Origin: an uncultured Clostridia bacterium
GTDB taxonomy: Bacteria; Bacillota; Clostridia; TANB77; CAG-508
Assembly: GCA_947632605.1 (NCBI GenBank)
Contig: CANRPX010000002.1
Coordinates: 1-64,000, forward strand
Direction of reading: 5' to 3'
Length of the DNA: 64,000 nucleotides
Shown here: one piece after another, positions 33,187 through 41,404 of the stretch
Numbering within the stretch: position 1 is the first letter of the stretch
Layout: each line of letters begins with the position of its first letter
Notes under the pieces: generated by a model
Databases searched by the model: none
The model's input: the letters and a program-made list of their open reading frames with translations, nothing else
What the model was told of the DNA's origin: nothing
Position numbers and translations under genes: made by a program

Positions 33187-35022
33187 TTATTCAACAGTAA
33201 CAGATTTTGCAAGATTTCTTGGCTTATCTACATCTAATCCTTTTTCTTTTGAAATGTAATATGCAAGAATTTGAAGTGGCACAACAGAAAGAATAGGAGA
33301 GATAAGTGTATTTGTTTTAGGTATTCTAATTACTTCATCAAAATCATGATTTAATTCTTGATTAGTAACAATAAATGTTTTTGCTCCACGAGTTACAACT
33401 TCTTGAATATTACTAACAGATTTTTCAACAAGTAATCTATTTGTTAATACTGAAATTACTGTAACATCATTTTCAATTAAAGCAATTGGACCATGTTTTA
33501 ATTCTCCAGAAGGATATGCTTCTGAATGAATATATGAAATTTCTTTAAGTTTTAAAGATCCTTCTAATGCAACAGTATAATCAATTCCTCTACCAATAAA
33601 GAATACATCTTTTTCTTTATAAATTTTTTGTGCAAAATTTTTAATCTTATCAGTATTTTTTAAAACTTCTTCTAATTTAGAAGGAAGAAGTAAAATATCT
33701 TTTTTTAATTCCTCAACTTTTGGAATATTAATTTCTAATTTTTCAGCAAAATTTATAGCAATAATAGCAAGTAAAACAATTTGAGATGTATATGCTTTTG
33801 TAGAAGCAACAGCTATTTCTGGTCCTGCATGAGTATAAAGAGTGAAATCTGCTTCTCTTGAAATAGAAGAACCAACAACATTTGAAATAGCAATTGTTTT
33901 ACATTTTTTTGATTTTGCAAGTTTTAATGCTGCAATAGTATCTGCTGTTTCTCCAGATTGAGTTATAAATAAGCATAAAGTTTTTTCATTTATTATTGGA
34001 TTTCTGTATCTAAATTCAGATGCTGCTTCAACTTCTACTGATATTTCACATAAACTTTCAAAAATTGTTTTTGCAGCTAATCCAGCATGCATTGCTGTAC
34101 CACAAGCTACTATAAAAATTTTGTTAATTGATTTTAAATAAGATTTGCTTATATCTAAATCAAGTAATACAGACTTGGAATTAGAAGCTATTCTAGAACC
34201 AATAGTTTCTCTAATAGATTTAGGTTGCTCATTAATTTCTTTAATCATAAAATCAGGATATCCATCTTTTTCAGCTGAGCCGGCATTCCAAGTTATATTT
34301 TTTGCTTGTTTTTGAATTGGTCTAATATTTTCATCATAAAATTCAATTGAGTCTCTAGACATAAAAGCAAATTCTTTATCATTTAAAAGATAAAAATCTT
34401 TTGTAAATGATAAGATTGCTGGTATATCAGAACTTATATAATTTTCATCATCATTTTTTCCAATAACTAAAGGACTATCTTTACGAACAACTATCATATT
34501 ATCTGGATAGTATGAAGATAAAACTTCAATTGCATAACTTCCTTTAAGCATTTTACAAGCATCTACAACTGCTTTTAAAAATTTATTTTTAGTAGAACCT
34601 TTAGAAGTTTCATAATAAAAATGAATTAAATTAGGAATTACTTCTGTATCGGTTTCTGATAAAAATTTATAATTATGAGATTTTAAAAAATCTTTTAAAT
34701 CAGCATAATTTTCTATAATACCATTATGAACAACAGCAAAATTTCCACTGTTATCTAAATGTGGGTGAGAATTTATGCTAGAAGGTTTACCATGAGTTGC
34801 CCATCTTGTATGACCAATACCAATAGTTCCTTCTAGTGAATTTATATTACTATTATTATTTAATTCAGCCACACGACCTTTATTTTTTACACATTTAATT
34901 CCAGACTTCTCAATAGTGGCAATTCCTGCTGAATCATAACCACGATATTCAAGTCTTAATAGACCATTAATTAATATTGGTTTTGCTTGTTTTTTTCCAA
35001 TATAACCAACTATTCCACACAT
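33187..35022 (-). CDS. glmS: Glutamine-fructose-6-phosphate aminotransferase
   Basis: A 611-residue enzyme. It begins MCGIVGYIGKKQAKPIL with the N-terminal nucleophile Cys2, and HTRWATHGKPSSINSHPH is the glutaminase signature. Two SIS domains follow: GTAMHAGLAAK, TQSGETADTIAAL, SNVVGSSISRE, and the final DKPRNLAKSVTVE. It makes glucosamine 6-phosphate for peptidoglycan and is controlled by the glmS ribozyme in its leader. Confidence 0.96.
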   Translation of the reverse strand: MCGIVGYIGKKQAKPILINGLLRLEYRGYDSAGIATIEKSGIKCVKNKGRVAELNNNSNINSLEGTIGIGHTRWATHGKPSSINSHPHLDNSGNFAVVHNGIIENYADLKDFLKSHNYKFLSETDTEVIPNLIHFYYETSKGSTKNKFLKAVVDACKMLKGSYAIEVLSSYYPDNMIVVRKDSPLVIGKNDDENYISSDIPAILSFTKDFYLLNDKEFAFMSRDSIEFYDENIRPIQKQAKNITWNAGSAEKDGYPDFMIKEINEQPKSIRETIGSRIASNSKSVLLDLDISKSYLKSINKIFIVACGTAMHAGLAAKTIFESLCEISVEVEAASEFRYRNPIINEKTLCLFITQSGETADTIAALKLAKSKKCKTIAISNVVGSSISREADFTLYTHAGPEIAVASTKAYTSQIVLLAIIAINFAEKLEINIPKVEELKKDILLLPSKLEEVLKNTDKIKNFAQKIYKEKDVFFIGRGIDYTVALEGSLKLKEISYIHSEAYPSGELKHGPIALIENDVTVISVLTNRLLVEKSVSNIQEVVTRGAKTFIVTNQELNHDFDEVIRIPKTNTLISPILSVVPLQILAYYISKEKGLDVDKPRNLAKSVTVE

Positions 35023-35049
35023 AAAAAAATCCCTTCCTTAAAAACTGAA

Positions 35050-35240
35050 TGTAAATTTAAGGATAAACTTATCCAAAGTTCAGTTTCAAAAATAGGGTAA
35101 GTAAATTACTGATTAAACTTCTGTTTTAGTATTTCTACTAGTTTTTAATTTAATCTATGGTAGTAATCATACCACTAGAGCATCCGCCGAATATTTCGAT
35201 AACTCTAGACCTCGTCAACTATAAAAATAGTCCTGGCGCC
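35050..35240 (-). ncRNA. glmS ribozyme (GlcN6P-activated self-cleaving riboswitch)
   Basis: Read on the minus strand, the leader starts G-GCGCCAGGACTA at 35240, then GTTGACGAGG (35210-35219), TATCGA, and TTCGGCGGATG (35180-35190), all landmark sequences of the glmS ribozyme in the right order. Cleavage would fall between 35240 and 35239, before GCGCC. Glucosamine 6-phosphate activates cleavage, after which RNase J degrades the mRNA; RNase J is also encoded in this window. The 3' limit is approximate. Confidence 0.95.
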
Positions 35241-35304
35241 AACCTTTGTTTTAAATTTTCTCCTTTCTCAAATTACATACTTACAAAACACCTATTTCTA
35301 TATT

Positions 35305-35333
35305 ATAATATGAAAAATATTTGTAAATGTCAA
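35305..35333 (-). promoter_or_regulatory. Promoter of glmS
   Basis: Minus strand: TTGACA (35328-35333), 17 bases, TATTAT (35305-35310), about 65 bases upstream of the ribozyme cleavage site. Confidence 0.7.
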
Positions 35334-35363
35334 ATGAATTTTGTGTGAACAAATATTGCACTA

Positions 35364-35392
35364 TTGTAAAAGATACCTTAAAATGCTATAAT
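35364..35392 (+). promoter_or_regulatory. Promoter of hpt
   Basis: TTGTAA (35364-35369), 17 bases, TATAAT (35387-35392), 31 bases before the ATG. It is divergent from the glmS promoter, 30 bases away. The 35023-35423 gap is thus filled by the ribozyme and two promoters. Confidence 0.75.
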
Positions 35393-35423
35393 ACAACTAT
35401 AATTCTAAATAAAGGGGGAAAAT

Positions 35424-35951
35424 ATGGATAATCTAAAAGATAAATTAAATGTATTGTTTGAAAAAGAAGAAATTCAAAAAAGAATCGGAGAAGTAGCAGA
35501 AAAAATTGATGAAGATTATAAAGGAAAAGAAATTTTAGTTATTTCAGTTTTAAAAGGAGCTATCTTTTTTACAGTAGATTTAGTTATGAAAATGAAAACC
35601 CCAATAGTATTAGAAACAATTCAAGTTTCAAGTTATCAAGGAACACAAAGTACTGGAAATATTATAATGAAAAAAGATTTAGATAGTGATATTTCCGGAA
35701 AAGATGTATTAATTGTAGAAGATATAGTAGATACTGGATATACTCTTAAATATTTAAAAGAATACTTACAAACTTTAAATCCAAAGAGTATAAAAATAGC
35801 TGTATTACTAGATAAGAAAGAAAGAAGAAAAACAAAAATTGATATTGATTATACTTGTTTTGAAATAGAAAATAAGTTTGTTGTAGGGTATGGATTTGAT
35901 GTTGATGAGAAAGGTAGAAATATTCCATTTATTGGTACTTTAGAAGAATAA
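35424..35951 (+). CDS. hpt: Hypoxanthine phosphoribosyltransferase
   Basis: A 175-residue PRTase with the PRPP motif VLIVEDIVDTGYTLKYL near residue 94 and ISVLKGAIFFTVDL near 40, both typical of bacterial Hpt. It salvages hypoxanthine and guanine with PRPP to IMP and GMP, feeding the pathway in which PurA acts. AAGGGGG precedes the ATG. uvrC follows 21 bases later in the same transcript. Confidence 0.93.
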   Translation: MDNLKDKLNVLFEKEEIQKRIGEVAEKIDEDYKGKEILVISVLKGAIFFTVDLVMKMKTPIVLETIQVSSYQGTQSTGNIIMKKDLDSDISGKDVLIVEDIVDTGYTLKYLKEYLQTLNPKSIKIAVLLDKKERRKTKIDIDYTCFEIENKFVVGYGFDVDEKGRNIPFIGTLEE

Positions 35952-35972
35952 TTTTAAGTGGAGATAAAATAG

Positions 35973-37757
35973 ATGTTTAATATTGAAGAGGAATTGAAAA
36001 AACTTCCAGAAAAACCAGGTGTTTATTTAATGCATGATAAAAATGATACTGTTATATATGTAGGCAAAGCAATTGTTTTAAAAAATAGAGTAAGATCATA
36101 TTTTAGAAAAAATAATAAAACACCAAGAATTGAAAAAATGGTTTCATTAATAGATCATTTTGAATATATAGTTGTTGGAAGTGAAGATGAAGCATTAATT
36201 CTTGAATGTAATTTAATAAAAAAGTATAGACCAAAATTTAATGTGCTACTAAAAGATGATAAAACATATCCATATATAAAAATTGATATGAAATCAGGTT
36301 ATCCTGGAGTATTTATGACAAGAAGAATACAAAATGATGGTGCAAAATATTTTGGCCCATATCCAAATGTTTCTGCTGCCAAAGAAATGGTAAGTTTTAT
36401 TAAAGAAAAATTTCAAATAAGACAGTGCAAAAATTTTAAAAATCAAGATAGAGCATGTTTAAATTATCATATAAAAAAATGTTTAGCACCATGTATGGGA
36501 TATGTTTCAAAAGAAGAATATATGAAACAAATAAATCAAATTTCTATGTTGTTAGATGGAAAAATAGATAACATCATAAAAGAATTAGAAACTGATATGA
36601 ATATTTTTTCAGAAAATTTGGAATTTGAAAAAGCAGCAGAATTAAGAGATAGAATTTTAGCAATAGAAAGAGTTTCAGAAAAACAAAAAGTATCTAATAT
36701 TTCAGAAAATAATATTGATGTTATTGGATTATACAAAAATGAAGTTACTGTTTGTATAGAAATGTTTTTTATTAGAAATAGCAAAATGATAGGAAGAGAA
36801 CATTACTTTTTTGATGAATTAAAAGATATGAGTGAAGAAGAAATTGTTTCAGGATTTATAAAACAATATTATTTAGACAAAAAAGATTTTCCAAATAAAA
36901 TTATGATTAGATATAATTTAGAAGAAAAAGAAGTATTAGAACATTGGCTTTCAAATAATGCAAATAGAAAAGTTGAAATAAAGAGTCCACAAAAAGGTGA
37001 GAAGCTAAGATTTGTTGAAATGGCAGAATTAAATAGTAAAATAACATTAGAAAATAAAGTAAAAGATAAGACAGAAATTTTAACAGAATTAAGAGATGTT
37101 TTAGAATTAGATGGACTACCACTTAAAATTGAGAGTTTTGATATATCAAATATTTCTGGTAATTTTATTGTTGCTGGAATGTGTGTTGCTCAAAATGGAG
37201 TAATAAAAAGAAATTTGTCTAGGAGATTTAAAATAAAAACTGTTTATGGTCAAGATGATCCAAAATGTATGCAAGAAGTAGTAACTAGAAGATTAAAACA
37301 TTCTATTGAAAATCCAAAAGGTGGTTTTGGAACTTTGCCTGATTTAATTTTAGCAGATGGGGGAATAACACAAATAAGAGCTATAAAAAATGCTTTAGAT
37401 GAAGTAGGAGTTGTTATACCTGTTTTTGGAATGGTTAAAGATGATAAACATTCAACTAGAGCTTTGATAAATGAAAATAGAGAAGAATTTGAAATTTCTG
37501 AAAATCTATTTAATTTTATTACAAATTTGCAAGATGAAGTTCATAAAACAGCAATAGAATATCACAGAAAAGTTAGAGATAAAGAAATGACAAAATCAAA
37601 ATTAGATTATATTGAAGGAATAGGAGAAAAGAAGAGAACTGAACTTCTAAAGAAATTTGGAAGTGTTAAAAAGATAAAAGAAGCAGAAATTGAAGAACTT
37701 GTAAAAGTAAAAGGAATTAATGAAACTTTAGCTAAAAAAATTAAAGAAGAATTATAA
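35973..37757 (+). CDS. uvrC: Excinuclease ABC subunit C
   Basis: A 594-residue protein with an N-terminal GIY-YIG nuclease (PGVYLMHDKNDTVIYVGKA), ARTF-type sequence KYFGPYPN, UVR motif near 205-240 (LEFEKAAELRDRI), an endonuclease V-like domain with ILADGG near 458, and C-terminal helix-hairpin-helix motifs (IEGIGEKKRTELLKKFGS). UvrC makes both incisions in nucleotide excision repair. Full length. Confidence 0.96.
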   Translation: MFNIEEELKKLPEKPGVYLMHDKNDTVIYVGKAIVLKNRVRSYFRKNNKTPRIEKMVSLIDHFEYIVVGSEDEALILECNLIKKYRPKFNVLLKDDKTYPYIKIDMKSGYPGVFMTRRIQNDGAKYFGPYPNVSAAKEMVSFIKEKFQIRQCKNFKNQDRACLNYHIKKCLAPCMGYVSKEEYMKQINQISMLLDGKIDNIIKELETDMNIFSENLEFEKAAELRDRILAIERVSEKQKVSNISENNIDVIGLYKNEVTVCIEMFFIRNSKMIGREHYFFDELKDMSEEEIVSGFIKQYYLDKKDFPNKIMIRYNLEEKEVLEHWLSNNANRKVEIKSPQKGEKLRFVEMAELNSKITLENKVKDKTEILTELRDVLELDGLPLKIESFDISNISGNFIVAGMCVAQNGVIKRNLSRRFKIKTVYGQDDPKCMQEVVTRRLKHSIENPKGGFGTLPDLILADGGITQIRAIKNALDEVGVVIPVFGMVKDDKHSTRALINENREEFEISENLFNFITNLQDEVHKTAIEYHRKVRDKEMTKSKLDYIEGIGEKKRTELLKKFGSVKKIKEAEIEELVKVKGINETLAKKIKEEL

Positions 37758-37831
37758 AAATATGAATAAAAAAACTTTTTTAGAATATATATTTTTATAG
37801 AAAAAAATATATAGGTAAAAAAGGAGTTTTT

Positions 37832-37936
37832 ATGAAAAAGATTTTTATAGGATTATTATTAATTGGGACAAGCATTAGTTTTGGAGTATTAAGTTTTTTA
37901 TTATATACTTTTGTTGAAGTACTTCAAGCTATGTAA
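37832..37936 (+). CDS. 34-residue membrane peptide between uvrC and ispH
   Basis: AAAGGAG precedes an ATG that opens a 34-codon frame: MKKIFIGLLLIGTSISFGVL, then a second hydrophobic half and a short polar end. It is a single membrane helix or a signal-like peptide. The good ribosome site and position between two genes of the same direction support expression. The function is unknown. Confidence 0.5.
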   Translation: MKKIFIGLLLIGTSISFGVLSFLLYTFVEVLQAM

Positions 37937-37966
37937 ATGAAAATTTGATTTTTAAATGGAGTAAAA

Positions 37967-38824
37967 ATGGAAATAATTATTGGAAAAATGAGTGGATTTT
38001 GTCCAGGAGTTAAAATTGCTATACAAATGGCTGAGGAAACATTAAAAAATGGAACAGCATATTGTTTAGGAGAAATTGTTCATAATGAACAAGTAATAAA
38101 AGATTTAGAAAATAAAGGTATGATAACTGTAAATAGCTTAGAAGAAGTACCAAGCCAAAAAACTGTTATGTTTAGAGCACATGGCGAACCAGAAGAAGTT
38201 TATGAGCTTGCTAAAAGTAAAAATTTAAATTTAGTAGATTTAACTTGTGAAAAAGTAAAATTAATACATGAAAAAGTAAAAAAAGAAAGAGAAGATTCAT
38301 TTATTATAATTTTAGGCAAGAAGAATCATCCAGAAGTAATTGGTACAAAAGGGTTTGCTGGAGACAATAGTTATGTTATAGAAACAGAAGATGATATTCT
38401 AGATGCATATATGGAATTTGAAAAATCAGGATTATCAAATGTGTATGTTACAACACAGACAACAATATCTAACAAATATTGTGACTTTTTAATAAATGAA
38501 ATAGAAAATAATTTTATTGAAGCAGAAGTTTTGATAGATAAAAGTATTTGTCCAACAACAGAAATAAGACAAGCAGAAACTGAAAAGATTGCAAAAGATG
38601 TAAACAAAATGATTATAATAGGTGGAAAACATAGTTCAAATACAATAGAACTTTTTAAGATATCAAAGAAAAATTGTGAAAAATCATATAATATAGAAAC
38701 AGTTGAAGAACTAGATTTAACGGATTTTAAAAATACTGATAAAATAGGAATTATGGCTGGAGCATCTACACCAAATAAAAGTGTGGAAGAAGTAAAAAAT
38801 AAATTAGAAATGATAACTAAATAA
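37967..38824 (+). CDS. ispH: 4-hydroxy-3-methylbut-2-enyl diphosphate reductase
   Basis: A 285-residue iron-sulfur enzyme, last step of the MEP isoprenoid pathway. The three cluster cysteines are in SGFCPGVKIA (residue 12), LTCEKVK (about 95) and KSICPTTEIRQAE (about 194). Also present are VHNEQVIKDLENKG, RAHGEPEEVYE and the closing GASTPNKSVEEV. It is not fused to S1 domains, as some clostridial versions are. It lies in a run of same-direction genes from hpt to the RluA-family synthase. Confidence 0.96.
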   Translation: MEIIIGKMSGFCPGVKIAIQMAEETLKNGTAYCLGEIVHNEQVIKDLENKGMITVNSLEEVPSQKTVMFRAHGEPEEVYELAKSKNLNLVDLTCEKVKLIHEKVKKEREDSFIIILGKKNHPEVIGTKGFAGDNSYVIETEDDILDAYMEFEKSGLSNVYVTTQTTISNKYCDFLINEIENNFIEAEVLIDKSICPTTEIRQAETEKIAKDVNKMIIIGGKHSSNTIELFKISKKNCEKSYNIETVEELDLTDFKNTDKIGIMAGASTPNKSVEEVKNKLEMITK

Positions 38825-38843
38825 TAAGTTTAAGGAGTAATAT

Positions 38844-39707
38844 ATGGAAATTGCAAAAGATTGGAAAGATTATGAAATATTAGATATGGCAAATGGTGAA
38901 AAGCTAGAAAAATGGAGTAATATTACTTTAATTAGACCAGATCCACAAATTATTTGGAAAGAGAAAAGTTTTCCCCAGAAATGGGAAATGGCATTTGCAA
39001 GGTATAGTAGAAGTAATACTGGCGGTGGAACTTGGCAATATAAAAAGAAAATTCCTGAAAGTTGGCAAGTTCATTATAAAGATTTAACATTTAATATAAA
39101 ACCTATGGGATTTAAACATACAGGGTTATTTCCAGAGCAAGCTGTTAATTGGGATTGGATGATAAATAAAATTAAAACTTCAAAAAGAAAAGATATAAAA
39201 GTATTAAATCTTTTTGCATACACTGGTGGTGCAACAGTAGCTTGTAGTTATGCTGGTGCATCTGTTTGTCATGTTGATAGTTCAAAAGGTATGGTATCTT
39301 GGGCAAAAGAAAATATAGCTTCATCTGGACTTACAAATAATCCAGTAAGATTTATAGTAGATGATGTTACTAAATTTGTTCAAAGAGAAATAAGAAGAGG
39401 AAATAAATATGATGCTATTATAATGGATCCACCATCTTATGGAAGAGGAAAGAATGGGGAAGTTTGGCAATTTGAAAATAATATATCAGATTTAGTAGAA
39501 TTATGTTCAAAAGTTTTATCAGATAATCCATTATTTTTCTTAATTAATTCTTATACAACTGGAATATCTTCAAAAGTATTAGAAAATATATTAAATATAA
39601 AATTAAAAATGAAAAAAGGAAAATTGACTTCTGGAGAAATTGGACTTCCAATGAAAGAGTCAAATTTAGTTCTTCCTTGTGGAATATATGGTAGATGGGA
39701 AAATTAA
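38844..39707 (+). CDS. Class I SAM-dependent rRNA methyltransferase (RlmI/RlmK-like)
   Basis: A 287-residue protein. Motif I is VLNLFAYTGGATVACSYAGA near residue 121; HVDSSKGMVSWAKEN follows, and motif IV is IIMDPPSYGRG near 190, as in RlmI/RlmK-type 23S rRNA methyltransferases. The N-terminal PUA domain typical of RlmI is replaced by a short region (RPDPQIIWKEK). The target base is not determined. Its last codons overlap possible upstream starts of the next gene. Confidence 0.82.
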   Translation: MEIAKDWKDYEILDMANGEKLEKWSNITLIRPDPQIIWKEKSFPQKWEMAFARYSRSNTGGGTWQYKKKIPESWQVHYKDLTFNIKPMGFKHTGLFPEQAVNWDWMINKIKTSKRKDIKVLNLFAYTGGATVACSYAGASVCHVDSSKGMVSWAKENIASSGLTNNPVRFIVDDVTKFVQREIRRGNKYDAIIMDPPSYGRGKNGEVWQFENNISDLVELCSKVLSDNPLFFLINSYTTGISSKVLENILNIKLKMKKGKLTSGEIGLPMKESNLVLPCGIYGRWEN

Positions 39708-39708
39708 A

Positions 39709-40383
39709 ATGAAATTAAAAGTATTGTATGAAGATAATCATGTAATTGTTGTAGTAAAACCTGTTAACATACCTTCACAGGCTGATAAAACAGGCGATGA
39801 AGATATGCTTAGCATAATAAAAAAATACATAAAAGAAAAATATAATAAACCAGGAGATGTCTATTTAGGATTAGTTCATAGATTAGATAGACCAACTGGT
39901 GGTGTTATGGTGTTTGCAAAAACTTCTAAATCTGCTTCAAGATTAAGTGAGCAAGTAAGAGAAAAACAGATGCATAAAAAATATTTATGCATTGTAGATG
40001 GTAAATTAGAAAAACAAAAAGGAATTTTTAAAGATTATCTTTTAAAAAATGAAAAAACAAATACAAGTAAAATTGTAAAAGAAGGAACCAAAAATGCAAA
40101 AGAAGCAATATTAGATTATGAAGTTATAAAATATAATGAAGAAATTAATTTATCAGTAGTAAAAGTTAATTTACATACAGGTAGACATCATCAAATAAGA
40201 GTTCAATTTGCTTCTAGAGGACATAGCATATCTGGAGACCAAAAATATGGAACAAGGGGAAGAGGAAAACAACTAGCTCTTTGGGCATATTATTTAAGTT
40301 TTATTCATCCAACTAAAAAAGAAGAAATGGTTTTTGAAGCATATCCAGAAAAAACAGGAAGTTGGAAAATATTAGAAGATTAG
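39709..40383 (+). CDS. RluA-family pseudouridine synthase
   Basis: I start at ATG 39709, one base after the stop of the methyltransferase; upstream in-frame ATGs lie inside that gene. The 224-residue product has the catalytic motif GLVHRLDRPTGGVMVFAKTS with Asp near residue 62, and the HTGRHHQIRVQFA motif. RluA-type enzymes isomerise uridines in 23S rRNA or tRNA. It has no S4 domain, unlike RluD and RluC. It is coupled to the methyltransferase, so the two probably form an rRNA modification pair. Confidence 0.88.
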   Translation: MKLKVLYEDNHVIVVVKPVNIPSQADKTGDEDMLSIIKKYIKEKYNKPGDVYLGLVHRLDRPTGGVMVFAKTSKSASRLSEQVREKQMHKKYLCIVDGKLEKQKGIFKDYLLKNEKTNTSKIVKEGTKNAKEAILDYEVIKYNEEINLSVVKVNLHTGRHHQIRVQFASRGHSISGDQKYGTRGRGKQLALWAYYLSFIHPTKKEEMVFEAYPEKTGSWKILED

Positions 40384-40410
40384 ATAAATAATTTTTATAA
40401 AAGTATAGAA

Positions 40411-40451
40411 ATATTTTTTGCTAAATTTTAAAAGCAAAAAATATTTTTTTA
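40411..40451 (+). terminator. Terminator after the pseudouridine synthase
   Basis: ATATTTTTTGCT pairs with AGCAAAAAATAT, followed by seven T residues. Confidence 0.75.
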
Positions 40452-40523
40452 GCTTAAAAATAAATATGCATATACAAATTAATAAAGAATAAATTTTAAT
40501 AACTAAAATTTTAGGAGGTGTAT

Positions 40524-41306
40524 ATGAAAGAAAAAATTATTAGACATTTATTAGCCTTTTCTTTATTAATGATTTGCATTTTACAATTTTCTTTATATTC
40601 AGAGGCTAAAAGTCTAGATAATAAACTTTTAGCTTGGGGATTTAAAAGAGGAAAAAATCATGAGCAAGCAATTTTAGATTCAAATGCTAATAAAGTAATA
40701 CAAGATTATAATGGTATTTCTATGGGAAATAAGGATAGTAAAAAAATATATCTAACTTTTGATTGCGGGTATGAGGCTGGATACACAGAAAAAATATTAG
40801 ATGTTTTATCAAAAAATAATGTCAAGGCAAGTTTTTTTATAACAGGTCATTATTTAAATTCTGCAAGTGATATAGTTAAAAGAATGATAGAAGAAGGCCA
40901 TATTGTGGGAAATCATACAGTTAATCACAAATGTTTACCAAATATTAGTGATGATGAAATAAAAGATGAAATTATGAAATTACATAATAGCTTATATGAG
41001 AAATTTGGTTATGAAATGACATATTTTAGACCACCTAAAGGAGAATTTAGTAGAAGAGTTATAGATACGGTTAGCAAATTAAATTATATTCCTGTAATGT
41101 GGTCTTTGGCTTATGATGATTGGGATACTGAAAAACAAAATAGAGAAGAATACGGAAAAAAGAAAATATTAGAGAATTTGCACAGTGGAGCTGTTTTGCT
41201 ACTTCATGCAACATCAAAAGATAATGCGAATATTTTAGAAGACATTATTAAAGAAGCTAAAAACATGGGATATGAATTTAAAAATTTAAATGAATTTGAA
41301 AGATAA
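40524..41306 (+). CDS. PdaA-like polysaccharide deacetylase
   Basis: The ATG at 40524 follows AGGAGG by 5 bases; the product has 260 residues. A signal peptide covers about residues 1-29. The NodB domain has KKIYLTFDCGYEAGYTEKIL, HIVGNHTVNH (HxxxH zinc site), YFRPPKGEFS and VLLLHATSKDN. The FDxGYExGYT pattern, rather than the plain FDDG, is characteristic of PdaA, the muramic acid deacetylase needed for delta-lactam in spore cortex. This fits the spoVA genes in the window. Confidence 0.85.
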   Translation: MKEKIIRHLLAFSLLMICILQFSLYSEAKSLDNKLLAWGFKRGKNHEQAILDSNANKVIQDYNGISMGNKDSKKIYLTFDCGYEAGYTEKILDVLSKNNVKASFFITGHYLNSASDIVKRMIEEGHIVGNHTVNHKCLPNISDDEIKDEIMKLHNSLYEKFGYEMTYFRPPKGEFSRRVIDTVSKLNYIPVMWSLAYDDWDTEKQNREEYGKKKILENLHSGAVLLLHATSKDNANILEDIIKEAKNMGYEFKNLNEFER

Positions 41307-41344
41307 AAATTTGCAAAAAAAAGTCTGTTTTTAGGAGTTTTTAA

Positions 41345-41373
41345 TTGAAATTATTCTAAAGTTATGATATATA
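41345..41373 (+). promoter_or_regulatory. Possible promoter of the GH3 gene
   Basis: TTGAAA (41345-41350), 17 bases, TATATA (41368-41373). Confidence 0.45.
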
Positions 41374-41404
41374 TTATTCAAGTATAAAAAGGAGTACAAA
41401 AGAT

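Noticed and set aside
35157-35348. A 63-codon open frame on the plus strand between glmS and hpt
   Set aside because: It lies in the glmS ribozyme and promoter region, has no ribosome site, and its sequence is explained by the conserved ribozyme on the other strand.
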